From contig JBGSHM010000002.1 of NCBI GenBank assembly GCA_041752235.1, forward strand, positions 1 to 64,000: a DNA stretch of 64,000 nt, in the 5' to 3' direction. Shown here one piece after another: positions 34,836-43,487 of the stretch. The first letter of the stretch is position 1; each line of letters opens with the position of its first letter. The notes beneath the pieces were generated by a model, which searched no databases, had not been told where the DNA came from, and saw nothing but the letters and a program-made list of their open reading frames with translations. A program made the translations under genes and the position numbers. Source of the stretch: SpSt-398 sp041752235 (lineage in GTDB: Bacteria > Bacteroidota > Bacteroidia > Chitinophagales > Chitinophagaceae).

Positions 34836-35837
34836 ATGCAATTTCAACTCGATATTCAGATCAAAAAGCCGGAGGAACAGATTCGGTATGGGCAAAAGAT
34901 CATGCTCATGGGATCCTGCTTTACCGAACATATCGGAAAGGCTTTACAGGAGTTGAAGTTTGAGGTGATGCAAAATCCACATGGCATACTTTTCGATCCA
35001 GCCAGTGTTTGTCATAGCCTTTTGTCTTATGCAGAAGGAAAAAAGTACACAGAAAATGATCTGTTTTATCTGAATGAGGTTTGGGCCACCTGGCACCATC
35101 ATTCCCGTTTCTCCCATTTGCAACAGAAAGAATGTCTTGAACAGATCAATCATTCCCAGGAAAAGGCACATGACTTTCTACGGCAGGCAGATTGGTTGAT
35201 CATCACACTCGGTTCTTCATTTAGTTACCGACTAACTGATCAGGCAGATAAGGCTTCTTTATCAACAGGCTCAGCCGTAGCCAATTGTCACCGGGCACCT
35301 GGGCAATGGTTTCAGAAACATTTGATGGAGATAGCAGAAACCATGGCGTTACTCGATCAATTGATCCACCGACTACGCGCCTTCAATCCGAATTTAAAAT
35401 TGATCTTCACCATTAGCCCGGTGAGGCATATTCGCGATGGTGTAGTTGAAAACAATCGTAGTAAAGCAAGGCTATTGGAATCCGTTCATCAATTGGTTAA
35501 TAAATTTGACAGATCCTGGTATTTTCCGGCCTACGAACTCGTAATCGATGTATTGAGGGATTATCGGTTTTATGATATTGATATGGTCCATCCCAATTAT
35601 CCCGCCACACAGTTTGTGATGGAAAAATTCATGGAGGCGATGGTAGATGAACCCTCCAAATGGCTTAGCCAGGAGATAAGAAAAATTGTAATAGCCAGAA
35701 ATCATAAAGCCTTTCAAACTGCCACCAAGGCCCACCAACAATTCTTACAACAACACCTGCAACTGGCGCAGGACTTACAAGCGAAATATCCAGTGGTGGA
35801 TTTGAGGGAGGAGATCGAGTACTTTCGTCAGGCTTGA
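34836..35837 (+). CDS. GSCFA domain protein
   Basis: 333 residues. It opens with the GSCFA-type block IMLMGSCFTEHIGKALQELKF (here GSCFT) and continues with NPHGILFDPASVCHSL, WLIITLGSSFSY, NLKLIFTISPVRHIRDG and DIDMVHPNYPATQFVMEKF. The GDSL/SGNH-like order (GSCF, later D-x-x-H-P) suggests an esterase or acyltransferase fold; no activity is established. It is last in the Nudix-rlmB-HMGL run, and its 3' end overlaps galM by 10 nt. Confidence 0.9.
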   Translation: MQFQLDIQIKKPEEQIRYGQKIMLMGSCFTEHIGKALQELKFEVMQNPHGILFDPASVCHSLLSYAEGKKYTENDLFYLNEVWATWHHHSRFSHLQQKECLEQINHSQEKAHDFLRQADWLIITLGSSFSYRLTDQADKASLSTGSAVANCHRAPGQWFQKHLMEIAETMALLDQLIHRLRAFNPNLKLIFTISPVRHIRDGVVENNRSKARLLESVHQLVNKFDRSWYFPAYELVIDVLRDYRFYDIDMVHPNYPATQFVMEKFMEAMVDEPSKWLSQEIRKIVIARNHKAFQTATKAHQQFLQQHLQLAQDLQAKYPVVDLREEIEYFRQA

Positions 35838-36850
35838 GTTTCGTTTATCACTCCATACACCACCCGCTGAAAATACCTCTCCCCCGGTCTCAGCACGGTA
35901 TTCGAAAAACCAGGTACATTGATGGCATTGGGTTCTTTCTGGGTTTCAAAACAAAAACCTGTACTGGGACCGAAATATTTTTTTCCATCGAACTCAAGTT
36001 CAGGCAATCCGCTTCCGGTATATAGGTGAACAATGGGGTCATTGGTCCATACCTGTAAAGTGATGCCTGAAACATCCCCCGTGGCTTCGGCGGCCAATTT
36101 CAAAGTTCCATCGGCATCCTTGATACAAAAACTTTGATCATAACCAGGATAAGCGGAGAAGAGTTCTTTGGTGGTTTGGAAATCATAGGGTGTTCCTTCA
36201 ACAGATATCCTTCTTCCGTCCGCGACCAGGTGTTCATCCTGTCCAAGGTATTTCCCGGCATATATCCGTACCCGATGTTTTCCTATGTTACCTCCACCAT
36301 TCAAATTGAAATAATCATGGTGTGTGAGGTTGATCAGGGTAGGAGCATCAGTTTGAGCAAAAGAATCCATGACCAGTTCATTGGACGCTGTAAGTTTATA
36401 TTCCTGTTCAATGATTAGATTGCCTGGGAAACGTTCTTCGCCATCCGGGCTTTCATATCGGAAACTGACACTATTCTCCTCTTCATTGATCGATACCACC
36501 TCCCATACTTTTTTATCAAACCCTTCAACTCCTCCATGCAGGTTATCACTCCCCAGGTTTTGTACCAACTGATAGGATTGACCATCCAACTCAAACCTTC
36601 CGTCTTTGATCCGGTTGGCGGTACGACCGATCACTGCGCCGAGGTAAGGGTAGGAGGCCAGATAGGCTGGTGAGATATAATGCTTCAGGTCTTCAAACCC
36701 AAGCACCAGATTGACGCCATTAAATTCCAGGGCGGAAATGATATTACCGAGATTGGTGATGGTCACACGCATCCCATTCTTATTGGTCAATATGACCTTG
36801 TAAATTTCTTTTCCGTTGGGATGGATATAGGCTAAGGTTTTTTGGATCAT
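35828..36850 (-). CDS. galM: Aldose 1-epimerase (mutarotase)
   Basis: 340 residues from the ATG at 36850 (MIQKTLAYIHPNGKEIYK); the frame is open much further upstream but that part overlaps the miaE-like gene and is not family-like. Key residues are recognisable: GAVIGRTANRIKDGRF, DNLHGGVEGFDKKVWE (His), INLTHHDYFNLNG (catalytic His) and GFCFETQKEPNAIN (catalytic Glu). It interconverts alpha and beta aldoses such as galactose and glucose. No signal peptide in this start. Confidence 0.94.
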   Translation of the reverse strand: MIQKTLAYIHPNGKEIYKVILTNKNGMRVTITNLGNIISALEFNGVNLVLGFEDLKHYISPAYLASYPYLGAVIGRTANRIKDGRFELDGQSYQLVQNLGSDNLHGGVEGFDKKVWEVVSINEEENSVSFRYESPDGEERFPGNLIIEQEYKLTASNELVMDSFAQTDAPTLINLTHHDYFNLNGGGNIGKHRVRIYAGKYLGQDEHLVADGRRISVEGTPYDFQTTKELFSAYPGYDQSFCIKDADGTLKLAAEATGDVSGITLQVWTNDPIVHLYTGSGLPELEFDGKKYFGPSTGFCFETQKEPNAINVPGFSNTVLRPGERYFQRVVYGVINETQA

Positions 36851-36860
36851 TTTTTTGGTA

Positions 36861-37478
36861 TTAGTGGATGCGGTCTCCTCGCACTGTAAGCGTTTGAATG
36901 ACCTGGCCTTCGAAAAAAAGCCACTCTTTCCAACGTTTACGTACAATTTCTTTATCGAGATAGGTTTCCGCCAGGTCAATAAACAGGGTATAATGTCCGG
37001 CTTCACTTTCCATGAAACGCCGGTAGAATTGTTGGAGGTAAGGGTCATTGAGTCCCTCACTGAGTCGTTTAAATCGTTCACAACTTCTCGCTTCGATCAA
37101 GGCCATCTGGAGCAAGCTATCCAGAAAACGGTCTTTCCAATGTCCCCCCTTTTTATGAAACTCGGCCAATCGGTTGACGTATTCATCTTTCCTTTGTGGG
37201 CCCAGGGGTAGTTCTCGCTTCTTCAATTCGGCCAGCACCATCCGGAAATGTCCCCATTCTTCCGTCACAATCGGGGAAAGCGCGGCGACCAGGTCGGGTT
37301 TATCACTATGCTTTTGAATAATGGAAATACAGGTAATTGCCGCCTTTTGCTCACACCAGGCATGGTCGGTCAGGATGTCTTCGAGAGAAAGTCTGGCCAG
37401 GTCCACCCAACGCGGATCAGTAGGCAATTGCAGTCCAAGGATATTCCGGGTAGATTCGGAATAGGAAGCGGTTTCCAT
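36861..37478 (-). CDS. miaE: tRNA-(ms2io6A)-hydroxylase-like diiron protein
   Basis: 205 residues. The ferritin-like diiron pattern is visible: LEDILTDHAWCEQKAA, IVTEEWGHFRMVL (E-x-x-H), LIEARSCERF and FMESEAGHYTLFIDLA (E-x-x-H). It matches MiaE, which hydroxylates the isopentenyl group of ms2i6A37 in tRNA using O2. It starts 10 nt upstream of the galM start codon, on the same strand. MiaE is best known from Gammaproteobacteria; function here is from family similarity. Confidence 0.87.
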   Translation of the reverse strand: METASYSESTRNILGLQLPTDPRWVDLARLSLEDILTDHAWCEQKAAITCISIIQKHSDKPDLVAALSPIVTEEWGHFRMVLAELKKRELPLGPQRKDEYVNRLAEFHKKGGHWKDRFLDSLLQMALIEARSCERFKRLSEGLNDPYLQQFYRRFMESEAGHYTLFIDLAETYLDKEIVRKRWKEWLFFEGQVIQTLTVRGDRIH

Positions 37479-37513
37479 TGGTCAAAAGTAGTGGTTTCTA
37501 GGTATTTATGATA

Positions 37514-37548
37514 ACACGGATTTCTCGGATTCCTGGATTTCGCGGAAG
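37514..37548. repeat. CGGATT-type 9-bp microrepeat
   Basis: ACACGGATT, TCTCGGATT, CCTGGATT and TCGCGGAAG follow each other; the same unit style as 16167-16201. It occupies the 268-bp gap between the miaE-like gene and rpsO. Confidence 0.6.
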
Positions 37549-37620
37549 GTTAACGGTGGTGTTTAGGGTGGTACTACCCAATCCAGGATTCCTAAGGTTT
37601 ACATCTCATTTGAGTGCCCC

Positions 37621-37657
37621 CAATCCTCCACATCCTGCAAATCCCCAAATCCTGGTC
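37621..37657. repeat. AATCCT-type degenerate microrepeat
   Basis: CAATCCT, CCACATCCTG, CAAATCCCC and AAATCCTGGTCC in a row; shares ATCCTGGTC with the array at 22041-22087. Confidence 0.55.
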
Positions 37658-37661
37658 CAAA

Positions 37662-37692
37662 TTGGTTTTTCCCCTGAAATCCACTACCTTTG
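37662..37692 (+). promoter_or_regulatory. rpsO promoter (-33 TTGG / -7 TACCTTTG)
   Basis: TACCTTTG at 37685-37692 is an exact -7 match, with TTG at 37662-37664 located 20 bp upstream. The rpsO ATG follows 54 bp later. Confidence 0.65.
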
Positions 37693-37746
37693 CCGCCTTA
37701 AATAATCGGATATTTAATCGGATGACATTCTAAAAAAAAATCAAAG

Positions 37747-38016
37747 ATGCCTGTAACAAAAGAAAAAACAGCCTCCATTATCGCTGAATTCGGTGGAAAA
37801 CAAGGAAACACCGGGTCTATTGAAGGCCAAATCGCTCTGCTGACTGAGCGAATCACCCAGATCTCCGGCCATCTCCAGGCCAACAAAAAAGATTTCTCCA
37901 CCCACCGTGGCCTGATGCAACTGGTAGGTAGAAGAAAACGTTTGCTTATTTATCTCCAAAAGCACAACCTGACTGGTTACCGCGCCCTGATCGAGAAGCT
38001 CGGCCTCCGGAAGTAA
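37747..38016 (+). CDS. rpsO: 30S ribosomal protein S15
   Basis: 89 residues, standard length. GSIEGQIALLTERITQISGHL, LMQLVGRRKRLLIYL and LTGYRALIEKLGLRK are the conserved 16S rRNA-binding helices. It binds the central domain of 16S rRNA early in 30S assembly. A terminator separates it from pnp, the same order as in many bacteria. Confidence 0.98.
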   Translation: MPVTKEKTASIIAEFGGKQGNTGSIEGQIALLTERITQISGHLQANKKDFSTHRGLMQLVGRRKRLLIYLQKHNLTGYRALIEKLGLRK

Positions 38017-38028
38017 ACATATTTCATT

Positions 38029-38054
38029 TCGCAAGTCCCTCCACTTAGGAGGGT
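38029..38054 (+). terminator. rpsO-pnp intergenic terminator
   Basis: CCCTCC and GGAGGG pair around ACTTA, followed by TTTTTT. With only 33 bp to pnp it may act as a partial terminator/attenuator. Confidence 0.85.
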
Positions 38055-38086
38055 TTTTTGCATTTCATTTACTTTACACAATACTC

Positions 38087-40270
38087 ATGTTATCTCAAGC
38101 TATAAATAAAACATTTGACCTGGGCGATGGTCGTCAGATCACCCTGGGTACTGGTCGTCTGGCACGACAGGCCGACGGCGCAGTTACTGTCTCCATGGGA
38201 AATACCATCCTGCTGGCTACAGTTGTTGCCAACAAAGAGGCAAAAGAAGGCCAAAGCTTTTTTCCCCTGACCGTAGATTACCAGGAGAAATTTGCTTCTG
38301 CTGGTCGTATCCCCGGATCCTTCTTCAAAAGAGAAGGACGTCTTAGTGATTACGAAGTGTTGATCAGCCGACTGATCGATCGGGCGCTTCGTCCGCTTTT
38401 CCCTGAAAATTATCTCTGTGAGGTACAGGTTCTGGTGACCCTGGTTTCTTCCGATGCGGAAGTAATGCCCGATTCACTGGCTTGCCTGGCCGCCTCTGCT
38501 GCCCTCGCCGTATCGGATGTTCCCATTCAGGAGATCCTGTCCGAAGTACGGGTAGCACGCATCAATGGAGAATTCAAAGTGAACCCCACCCGTAGTGAGT
38601 TGACCGAAGCAGACCTTGATTTCATCATAGCCGCCACAGAAAAGAATATTATGATGGTGGAAGGTGAAGCCCAGGAATGTTCAGAAGAAGACCTGGTAAA
38701 AGCACTTGGTATTGCACACGATGCCATCCGCATCCAGATCAAAGCACAGGAAGAATTAAGGCAAATGGCGGGTGCAAAACCAAAACGCGAAGTAACACCT
38801 CCGGTTGTGGATACCGAATTGCTCGCGAAAGTAGAAGGCTTTGCCAAACCAAAAGTGTACGAAGTTTCCAAATCCGCTCTTGGAAAACATGAGCGTTCTG
38901 ATAAGTTCGATGCCATTCAAGCAGAATTGCTCGAGTACCTGACGAAGGAATACAATGTTGCCGAAGGAGAGAAGCTTGATGACGCGATCGCTAAAAAGGC
39001 CAAAAATTATTATCACGACCTTCAATACCATGTGGTTCGGGATATGATCCTGAATGATCGGGTTCGTCTCGATGGCCGTCAATTGGATCAGGTTCGCCCG
39101 CTTGATATGGAAACGGACGTCCTGCCTACTCCGCACGGATCTGCGCTCTTTACCCGTGGGGAAACACAATCCCTTACTACCGTCACCCTGGGTACACCAT
39201 TGGATGAATTGCTGGTAGAAAGTGCAGCTACTTCTGATTACTCTAAATTCATTTTACACTATAATTTCCCTCCCTTCTCTACCGGTGAAGTAAAGATGAT
39301 GCGCGGTCCTGGTCGCCGGGAAGTAGGACATGGAAACCTGGCCATGCGTTCGCTCAGGATAATGATGCCTGGCGAAGATTATGCGTATACCGTACGAATC
39401 GTGAGTGATATCCTCGAGTCAAATGGTTCCTCTTCGATGGCAACTGTTTGTGCCGGTTCTCTCGCGTTGATGGATGCCGGTATTCCCATTCCGAAACACG
39501 TTTCAGGTGTAGCCATGGGATTGATCAGCAAGGAAGGAAAATTTGCGATCCTTACGGATATCCTAGGAGATGAAGATCATCTGGGTGATATGGATTTCAA
39601 AGTAACGGGTACCCGTGATGGTATCTGTGGTGTACAAATGGATATCAAAGTGGATGGCCTGAGCATGGACGTTATGCGGGAAGCGCTTGACCAAGCCCGT
39701 CGTGGCCGTCTTCATATTCTGGATGCCATGTATGCCTGCCAGCCAGAAGCACGCTCGGAAGTGAAGCCTCATGCACCACGCATGTTGAAAATGTTCATTG
39801 ATCGTGAATTCATTGGCGCCGTGATCGGGCCTGGTGGTAAAGTGATCCAGGAGATGCAACGTGAAACCGGAACCACCATCAATATCGAAGAGAAGAATAA
39901 TATGGGTGAAGTAAGCATCTTCGGTACAAATAAAGAAGGAGTTGAAAGAGCCGAGAATTGGATCAAAGGCATTGTCGCCATCCCCACTGTTGGAGATGTT
40001 TACGATTCTACCGTAAAATCCATCATGCCTTTTGGTGCCTTCGTGGAGTTCCTGCCTGGTAAGCAAGGGTTGGTACATATTTCGGAAGTGAGTTGGAAGC
40101 GCCTGGAAACATTGGACGGTGTACTGAAAGAAGGAGACCGGATCAAGGTTAAACTGATCGGTACGGATCCTAAATCAGGTAAGTTCAAGCTTTCCAGAAA
40201 AGCCCTTATTCCCAAGCCTGAACGCCAGGATGGTAATCCATCCCAGGGCGGACAGCCAGAGAATAATTAA
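38087..40270 (+). CDS. pnp: Polyribonucleotide nucleotidyltransferase (PNPase)
   Basis: 727 residues. Two RNase PH domains (RLARQADGAVTVSMGNTILLATV, FFKREGRLSDYEVLISRLIDRALRPLF; then FTRGETQSLTTVTLGTP, MRGPGRREVGHGNLAMRSL, SNGSSSMATVCAGSLALMDAG). A helical linker joins them. A C-terminal KH domain (FIGAVIGPGGKVIQEMQ) and S1 domain (IMPFGAFVEFLPGKQGLVHISEVSW) follow. It degrades RNA 3' to 5' using phosphate. Confidence 0.98.
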   Translation: MLSQAINKTFDLGDGRQITLGTGRLARQADGAVTVSMGNTILLATVVANKEAKEGQSFFPLTVDYQEKFASAGRIPGSFFKREGRLSDYEVLISRLIDRALRPLFPENYLCEVQVLVTLVSSDAEVMPDSLACLAASAALAVSDVPIQEILSEVRVARINGEFKVNPTRSELTEADLDFIIAATEKNIMMVEGEAQECSEEDLVKALGIAHDAIRIQIKAQEELRQMAGAKPKREVTPPVVDTELLAKVEGFAKPKVYEVSKSALGKHERSDKFDAIQAELLEYLTKEYNVAEGEKLDDAIAKKAKNYYHDLQYHVVRDMILNDRVRLDGRQLDQVRPLDMETDVLPTPHGSALFTRGETQSLTTVTLGTPLDELLVESAATSDYSKFILHYNFPPFSTGEVKMMRGPGRREVGHGNLAMRSLRIMMPGEDYAYTVRIVSDILESNGSSSMATVCAGSLALMDAGIPIPKHVSGVAMGLISKEGKFAILTDILGDEDHLGDMDFKVTGTRDGICGVQMDIKVDGLSMDVMREALDQARRGRLHILDAMYACQPEARSEVKPHAPRMLKMFIDREFIGAVIGPGGKVIQEMQRETGTTINIEEKNNMGEVSIFGTNKEGVERAENWIKGIVAIPTVGDVYDSTVKSIMPFGAFVEFLPGKQGLVHISEVSWKRLETLDGVLKEGDRIKVKLIGTDPKSGKFKLSRKALIPKPERQDGNPSQGGQPENN

Positions 40271-40289
40271 GATCGGATAAACTCATACA

Positions 40290-40341
40290 GTGCCTTTGGC
40301 TTCCTGGTGCTAATTTTACCAGGCAACCAAAGGCACTTTTT
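40290..40341 (+). terminator. pnp terminator
   Basis: AGTGCCTTTGG and CCAAAGGCACT form an 11-bp stem around an inner CCTGGT/ACCAGG hairpin, followed by TTTTTATTTT. It ends just before the prmA start codon. Confidence 0.9.
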
Positions 40342-40346
40342 ATTTT

Positions 40347-41159
40347 ATGAATAAGGCATACATACAGGTCGATTTTACAGGTCTTTCGCCCGAAAAGGTG
40401 GATATACTGATTGCCACTCTTTCAGAGGCAGGATGGGAGGGGTTTGAAGAAACGGAAGACAGATTTTCCGCTTATATACCAGAGGATGAGTTTCAGGAAG
40501 AATACCTGAAAGAAATAGCAGGCACAAATCCCTACACCATAACCCAGGTTCCCTATATCAATTGGAACCAACGTTGGGAATCCAGCTTTGAACCGGTATT
40601 GGTGGATGATTTCTGTGCGGTAAGGGCAGGGTTTCATGCCCCGGTGGAAAATGTCCGATATGAGATCGTGATCACGCCCAAACAAAGCTTTGGCACCGGT
40701 CATCACGCCACCACCTGGCTGATGATGAAACGGATGGAACGTATCGATTTTACCGGGAAAAAGGTCTTTGATTTTGAAACCGGAACGGGTGTACTGGCCA
40801 TTCTTGCCGAAAAAGCAGGAGCAACCGAAGTCCTGGGGATTGACAACGATACCTGGAGTATGGAAAATGCACAGGAGAATGGAGAGGCCAACGATTGCCA
40901 TCACATCCAATGGGAGTTGGCTGACCAGGTACCTTCAGAAGGCAGGTTTGATATAATCCTGGCGAATATTAATAAAAATGTAATCACCGGGCACTTCAAA
41001 AGCCTCGCCAATCGTTTAACTTCAGGAGGAACTTTGCTTTTAAGCGGGCTTCTGACCACGGATGAGGAGGATATACTGGCCGGAGCCCAAAATGTAGGTT
41101 TAGTATTCATGGATCGGATGGAGAGAGCTGGCTGGATATGCCTCAGTTTCAAGGGATAA
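40347..41159 (+). CDS. prmA: Ribosomal protein L11 methyltransferase
   Basis: 270 residues. The N-terminal substrate domain is followed by ITPKQSFGTGHHATTWLMM, the PrmA hallmark, and a class I SAM fold. SAM motif I reads VFDFETGTGVLAILA, with Glu where Gly is usual (DxGxGTG). Motif IV is FDIILANINKNV. It trimethylates L11 in most bacteria. Close to the pnp terminator, so it probably has its own start or depends on readthrough. Confidence 0.92.
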   Translation: MNKAYIQVDFTGLSPEKVDILIATLSEAGWEGFEETEDRFSAYIPEDEFQEEYLKEIAGTNPYTITQVPYINWNQRWESSFEPVLVDDFCAVRAGFHAPVENVRYEIVITPKQSFGTGHHATTWLMMKRMERIDFTGKKVFDFETGTGVLAILAEKAGATEVLGIDNDTWSMENAQENGEANDCHHIQWELADQVPSEGRFDIILANINKNVITGHFKSLANRLTSGGTLLLSGLLTTDEEDILAGAQNVGLVFMDRMERAGWICLSFKG

Positions 41160-41204
41160 AGACGCCTGGGGGTTAATTTTATATTAACTTTTCCCTCAAA
41201 TCGT

Positions 41205-41212
41205 TATCTTTG
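41205..41212 (+). promoter_or_regulatory. Bacteroidota -7 box of plsY
   Basis: TATCTTTG, exact TAnnTTTG, ending 26 bp before the plsY ATG. Confidence 0.6.
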
Positions 41213-41238
41213 CCTTCCAACTTTAACCCCAAGCTTCT

Positions 41239-41898
41239 ATGAACGAACTGTTATTGATAGTTCTGGCATATCTGATTGGCAGCATTCCAACCTCGGTCTG
41301 GGTGAGTAAACACTTCTTTGGCGTTGACATCCGGGACTATGGAAGCGGCAATGCCGGTGCCACCAATACCTATCGCGTACTGGGTCCTCGCTGGGGTACT
41401 TTTGTGATGATCGTTGATATGCTGAAAGGGATCGTTGCTGTAAGACTTGCTTTTCTTTTACCATTTTACATAGGCCACGAAACGCAAATGACCAACCTGC
41501 AGATTGGCCTTGGGCTCGCTGCTGTGTTAGGCCATATTTTTCCCATCTGGGCCGAATTCAAAGGGGGGAAAGGGGTGGCCACCATATTTGGACTCGTATT
41601 AGGCATTTCCCCATTGACCGCCGTAAGTTGTGTCGGGGTCTTTTTGTTGGTTTTATACCTGACCCGTTTTGTATCCTTAAGCTCCATCCTTGCCAGCATC
41701 GCTTTCCCGATTTTTATCCTCGTGATCTTTAATGTGGACAATGAGTTCTACCGGATCTTTGCGGTGGCAGTCAGTCTTATGGTATTGGTCACTCACCAAA
41801 AGAACATCGGCCGCCTGCTTCGTGGCAGCGAAAGCAAAGTTCCCATCCTCAAACACCGCGACCGTCGCCGGGAGCGCCGCAACTCGGATCCTCATTAA
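41239..41898 (+). CDS. plsY: Acyl-phosphate:glycerol-3-phosphate acyltransferase
   Basis: 219 residues, integral membrane. The three cytoplasmic PlsY motifs are present: YLIGSIPTSVWVSK, DIRDYGSGNAGATNTYRVLG, and GHIFPIWAEFKGGKGVATIFG. A final HQKNIGRLLRGSESK also fits. It makes lysophosphatidic acid from acyl-phosphate. The C-terminal tail is Arg-rich (HRDRRRERRNS). Its partner PlsX is not in the window. Confidence 0.96.
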   Translation: MNELLLIVLAYLIGSIPTSVWVSKHFFGVDIRDYGSGNAGATNTYRVLGPRWGTFVMIVDMLKGIVAVRLAFLLPFYIGHETQMTNLQIGLGLAAVLGHIFPIWAEFKGGKGVATIFGLVLGISPLTAVSCVGVFLLVLYLTRFVSLSSILASIAFPIFILVIFNVDNEFYRIFAVAVSLMVLVTHQKNIGRLLRGSESKVPILKHRDRRRERRNSDPH

Positions 41899-41984
41899 AA
41901 TTCGTACCTTACTGCAACCTTAATCACGTGCAAATCATCTGGTTTGGTACAATCATTGTTTGTCTATTCTAAAATATTATCATT

Positions 41985-42791
41985 GTGAAAAAGCTTATCC
42001 TTCCTTTGCTCGCCCTGGTTGTTTTTTCCTGTTCCAAAAATGCCCTTACCGGAAAAAGCCAGTTCACCCTGCTTCCCGAAACGGAATTGCAAACCATGGC
42101 CACGGCTGAATACACCCAATTCCTTTCTGCCAATAAGGTTGTAGCCACTAATGTGAGCAAAGATGCCGAGATGGTTAAGCGGGTAGGGCAACGTATTACG
42201 AAAGCAGTGGAAGAATATTATGCCTCCAAAAATATGAGTGATAAACTCACTGGTTTTAAATGGGAATATAACCTGGTCAATGACGCTGCGGTGAATGCCT
42301 GGTGTATGCCTGGGGGAAAGATCGTCGTCTATACCGGATTACTCCCGATTACACAGAATGAAGCCGCACTGGCTGTCGTAATGGGACATGAAGTATCACA
42401 CGCCCTTTTGCAACATGGCAACCAGCGGATGAGCCAACAGATCGGCGCACAGGCTGTTCAAATGGGTTTACAGGTGGCCTTATCCAGTAAGCCTGCCGAA
42501 ACACAAAACGCCTTCCTCACTGCCTTTGGCATTGGTGCCCAGGTAGGGGTTATGCTTCCTTTTTCGCGTAAACATGAATTGGAAGCCGATCATTGGGGAT
42601 TGAATTTCGCTGCCATGGCAGGTTACAACCCACAGGAAGCAATTCCTTTATGGCAAAGAATGGAAAAAGCTGGCGGAGGACAAAAGCCACCCGAGTTCCT
42701 TAGCACCCACCCAAGCGAAGGAAAGCGTATCGAGCAGCTTCAGAAGTACATGGAAGAAGCCCTAAGTTATTATAAGCCAGTCCAGAAATAA
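41985..42791 (+). CDS. M48-family metalloprotease, lipoprotein
   Basis: 268 residues with a GTG start. A lipoprotein signal (KKLILPLLALVVFSC) puts it in the outer or inner membrane facing the periplasm. The zinc site is GHEVSHALLQH (His135, Glu136, His139), with ELEADHWG as the third ligand further on. Short M48 lipoproteins of this type (LoiP/YcaL-like) take part in outer membrane protein quality control; that role is inference here. Confidence 0.93.
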   Translation: MKKLILPLLALVVFSCSKNALTGKSQFTLLPETELQTMATAEYTQFLSANKVVATNVSKDAEMVKRVGQRITKAVEEYYASKNMSDKLTGFKWEYNLVNDAAVNAWCMPGGKIVVYTGLLPITQNEAALAVVMGHEVSHALLQHGNQRMSQQIGAQAVQMGLQVALSSKPAETQNAFLTAFGIGAQVGVMLPFSRKHELEADHWGLNFAAMAGYNPQEAIPLWQRMEKAGGGQKPPEFLSTHPSEGKRIEQLQKYMEEALSYYKPVQK

Positions 42792-42830
42792 AAGACATCT
42801 ACATCACTAAAAAATTGATTTCAGTTAAGC

Positions 42831-42870
42831 ATATCCCTTTAAATCAGGCATTTAAAGGGATATTTCTTTT
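42831..42870 (+). terminator. Terminator after the M48 gene
   Basis: ATATCCCTTTAAAT and ATTTAAAGGGATAT make a perfect 14-bp stem around CAGGC, then TTCTTTTT. Confidence 0.9.
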
Positions 42871-42900
42871 TAAAATATAAGAACTCCGGTATTTATTTCG

Positions 42901-42908
42901 TATTTTTG
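42901..42908 (+). promoter_or_regulatory. Bacteroidota -7 box upstream of the 42989 gene
   Basis: TATTTTTG, exact TAnnTTTG, 80 bp upstream of the ATG, leaving a leader of about 75 nt. Confidence 0.55.
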
Positions 42909-42988
42909 CAGCCTGTTTGCGAGTCCGCTACCTACCCATAACCATTACTGGATTGTATCGGAAACCCCTTAAAACCCCTTAATAAGGT

Positions 42989-43429
42989 ATGTCACAAACG
43001 ATTTTTGAAAAGTTGGATCTGGCTGACGAAAAGAATCTTCTTATCCAGGGTTTACCTTCCTCTATCGAGAAACAGTTTTGCAAGCTTTCTTTCGCTAAAA
43101 ACGTGACTCCGTTGCTGAAAAGCCGGAAGATCGATTTTGCATTATTGTTTGCTGTAAACGAATCTCAGCTTAACAGCATTCTGAAAGAGGTAATGCCTGC
43201 ATTGAAGAGTGATTCCAAGCTTTGGATCGCCTCACCGAAGTCTTCCTCCAAGATCGTTACCGATCTGAACCGCAGCTGCAGCTGGGACAAGCTGACGACC
43301 GCCGGTTATTCCTGTGGAGAAGAAGTGGTGCTCGATCATGTTTGGAGTGCTACCCGGTTTGACAAACCCGGACGTTCTGTTTCCGTCAGGATGCGCAATG
43401 CCGAGCCGGCTGCCGCCATCGAAGCCTGA
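42989..43429 (+). CDS. Conserved-looking cytoplasmic protein, unknown function
   Basis: 146 residues, no signal peptide or membrane helix. The middle (KIDFALLFAVNESQLNSILKEVMPALKSDSKLWIASPK in pieces) reads like a small alpha/beta domain, with a hydrophobic strand followed by a Ser/Lys-rich SPKSSSKI segment. The C-terminus is basic then Ala-rich. I do not recognise a family. It has its own promoter box and terminator, so it is a single-gene unit. The codon usage looks like that of neighbouring core genes, which argues that it is real. Confidence 0.8.
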   Translation: MSQTIFEKLDLADEKNLLIQGLPSSIEKQFCKLSFAKNVTPLLKSRKIDFALLFAVNESQLNSILKEVMPALKSDSKLWIASPKSSSKIVTDLNRSCSWDKLTTAGYSCGEEVVLDHVWSATRFDKPGRSVSVRMRNAEPAAAIEA

Positions 43430-43454
43430 TATTAAATTATTAGTAAGTAACCGG

Positions 43455-43487
43455 ACCCGCGAAGGAAATACCTATCGCGGGTTCTTC
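43455..43487 (+). terminator. Terminator of the 42989 gene, convergent to dnaG
   Basis: ACCCGCGA and TCGCGGGT pair around AGGAAATACCTA, followed by TCTTCATTT. It touches the dnaG stop codon. Confidence 0.7.

Noticed and set aside
36851..37081. N-terminal extension of galM
   Set aside because: The extra 77 codons overlap the miaE-like gene and have no similarity to mutarotases; the ATG at 36850 fits the family.
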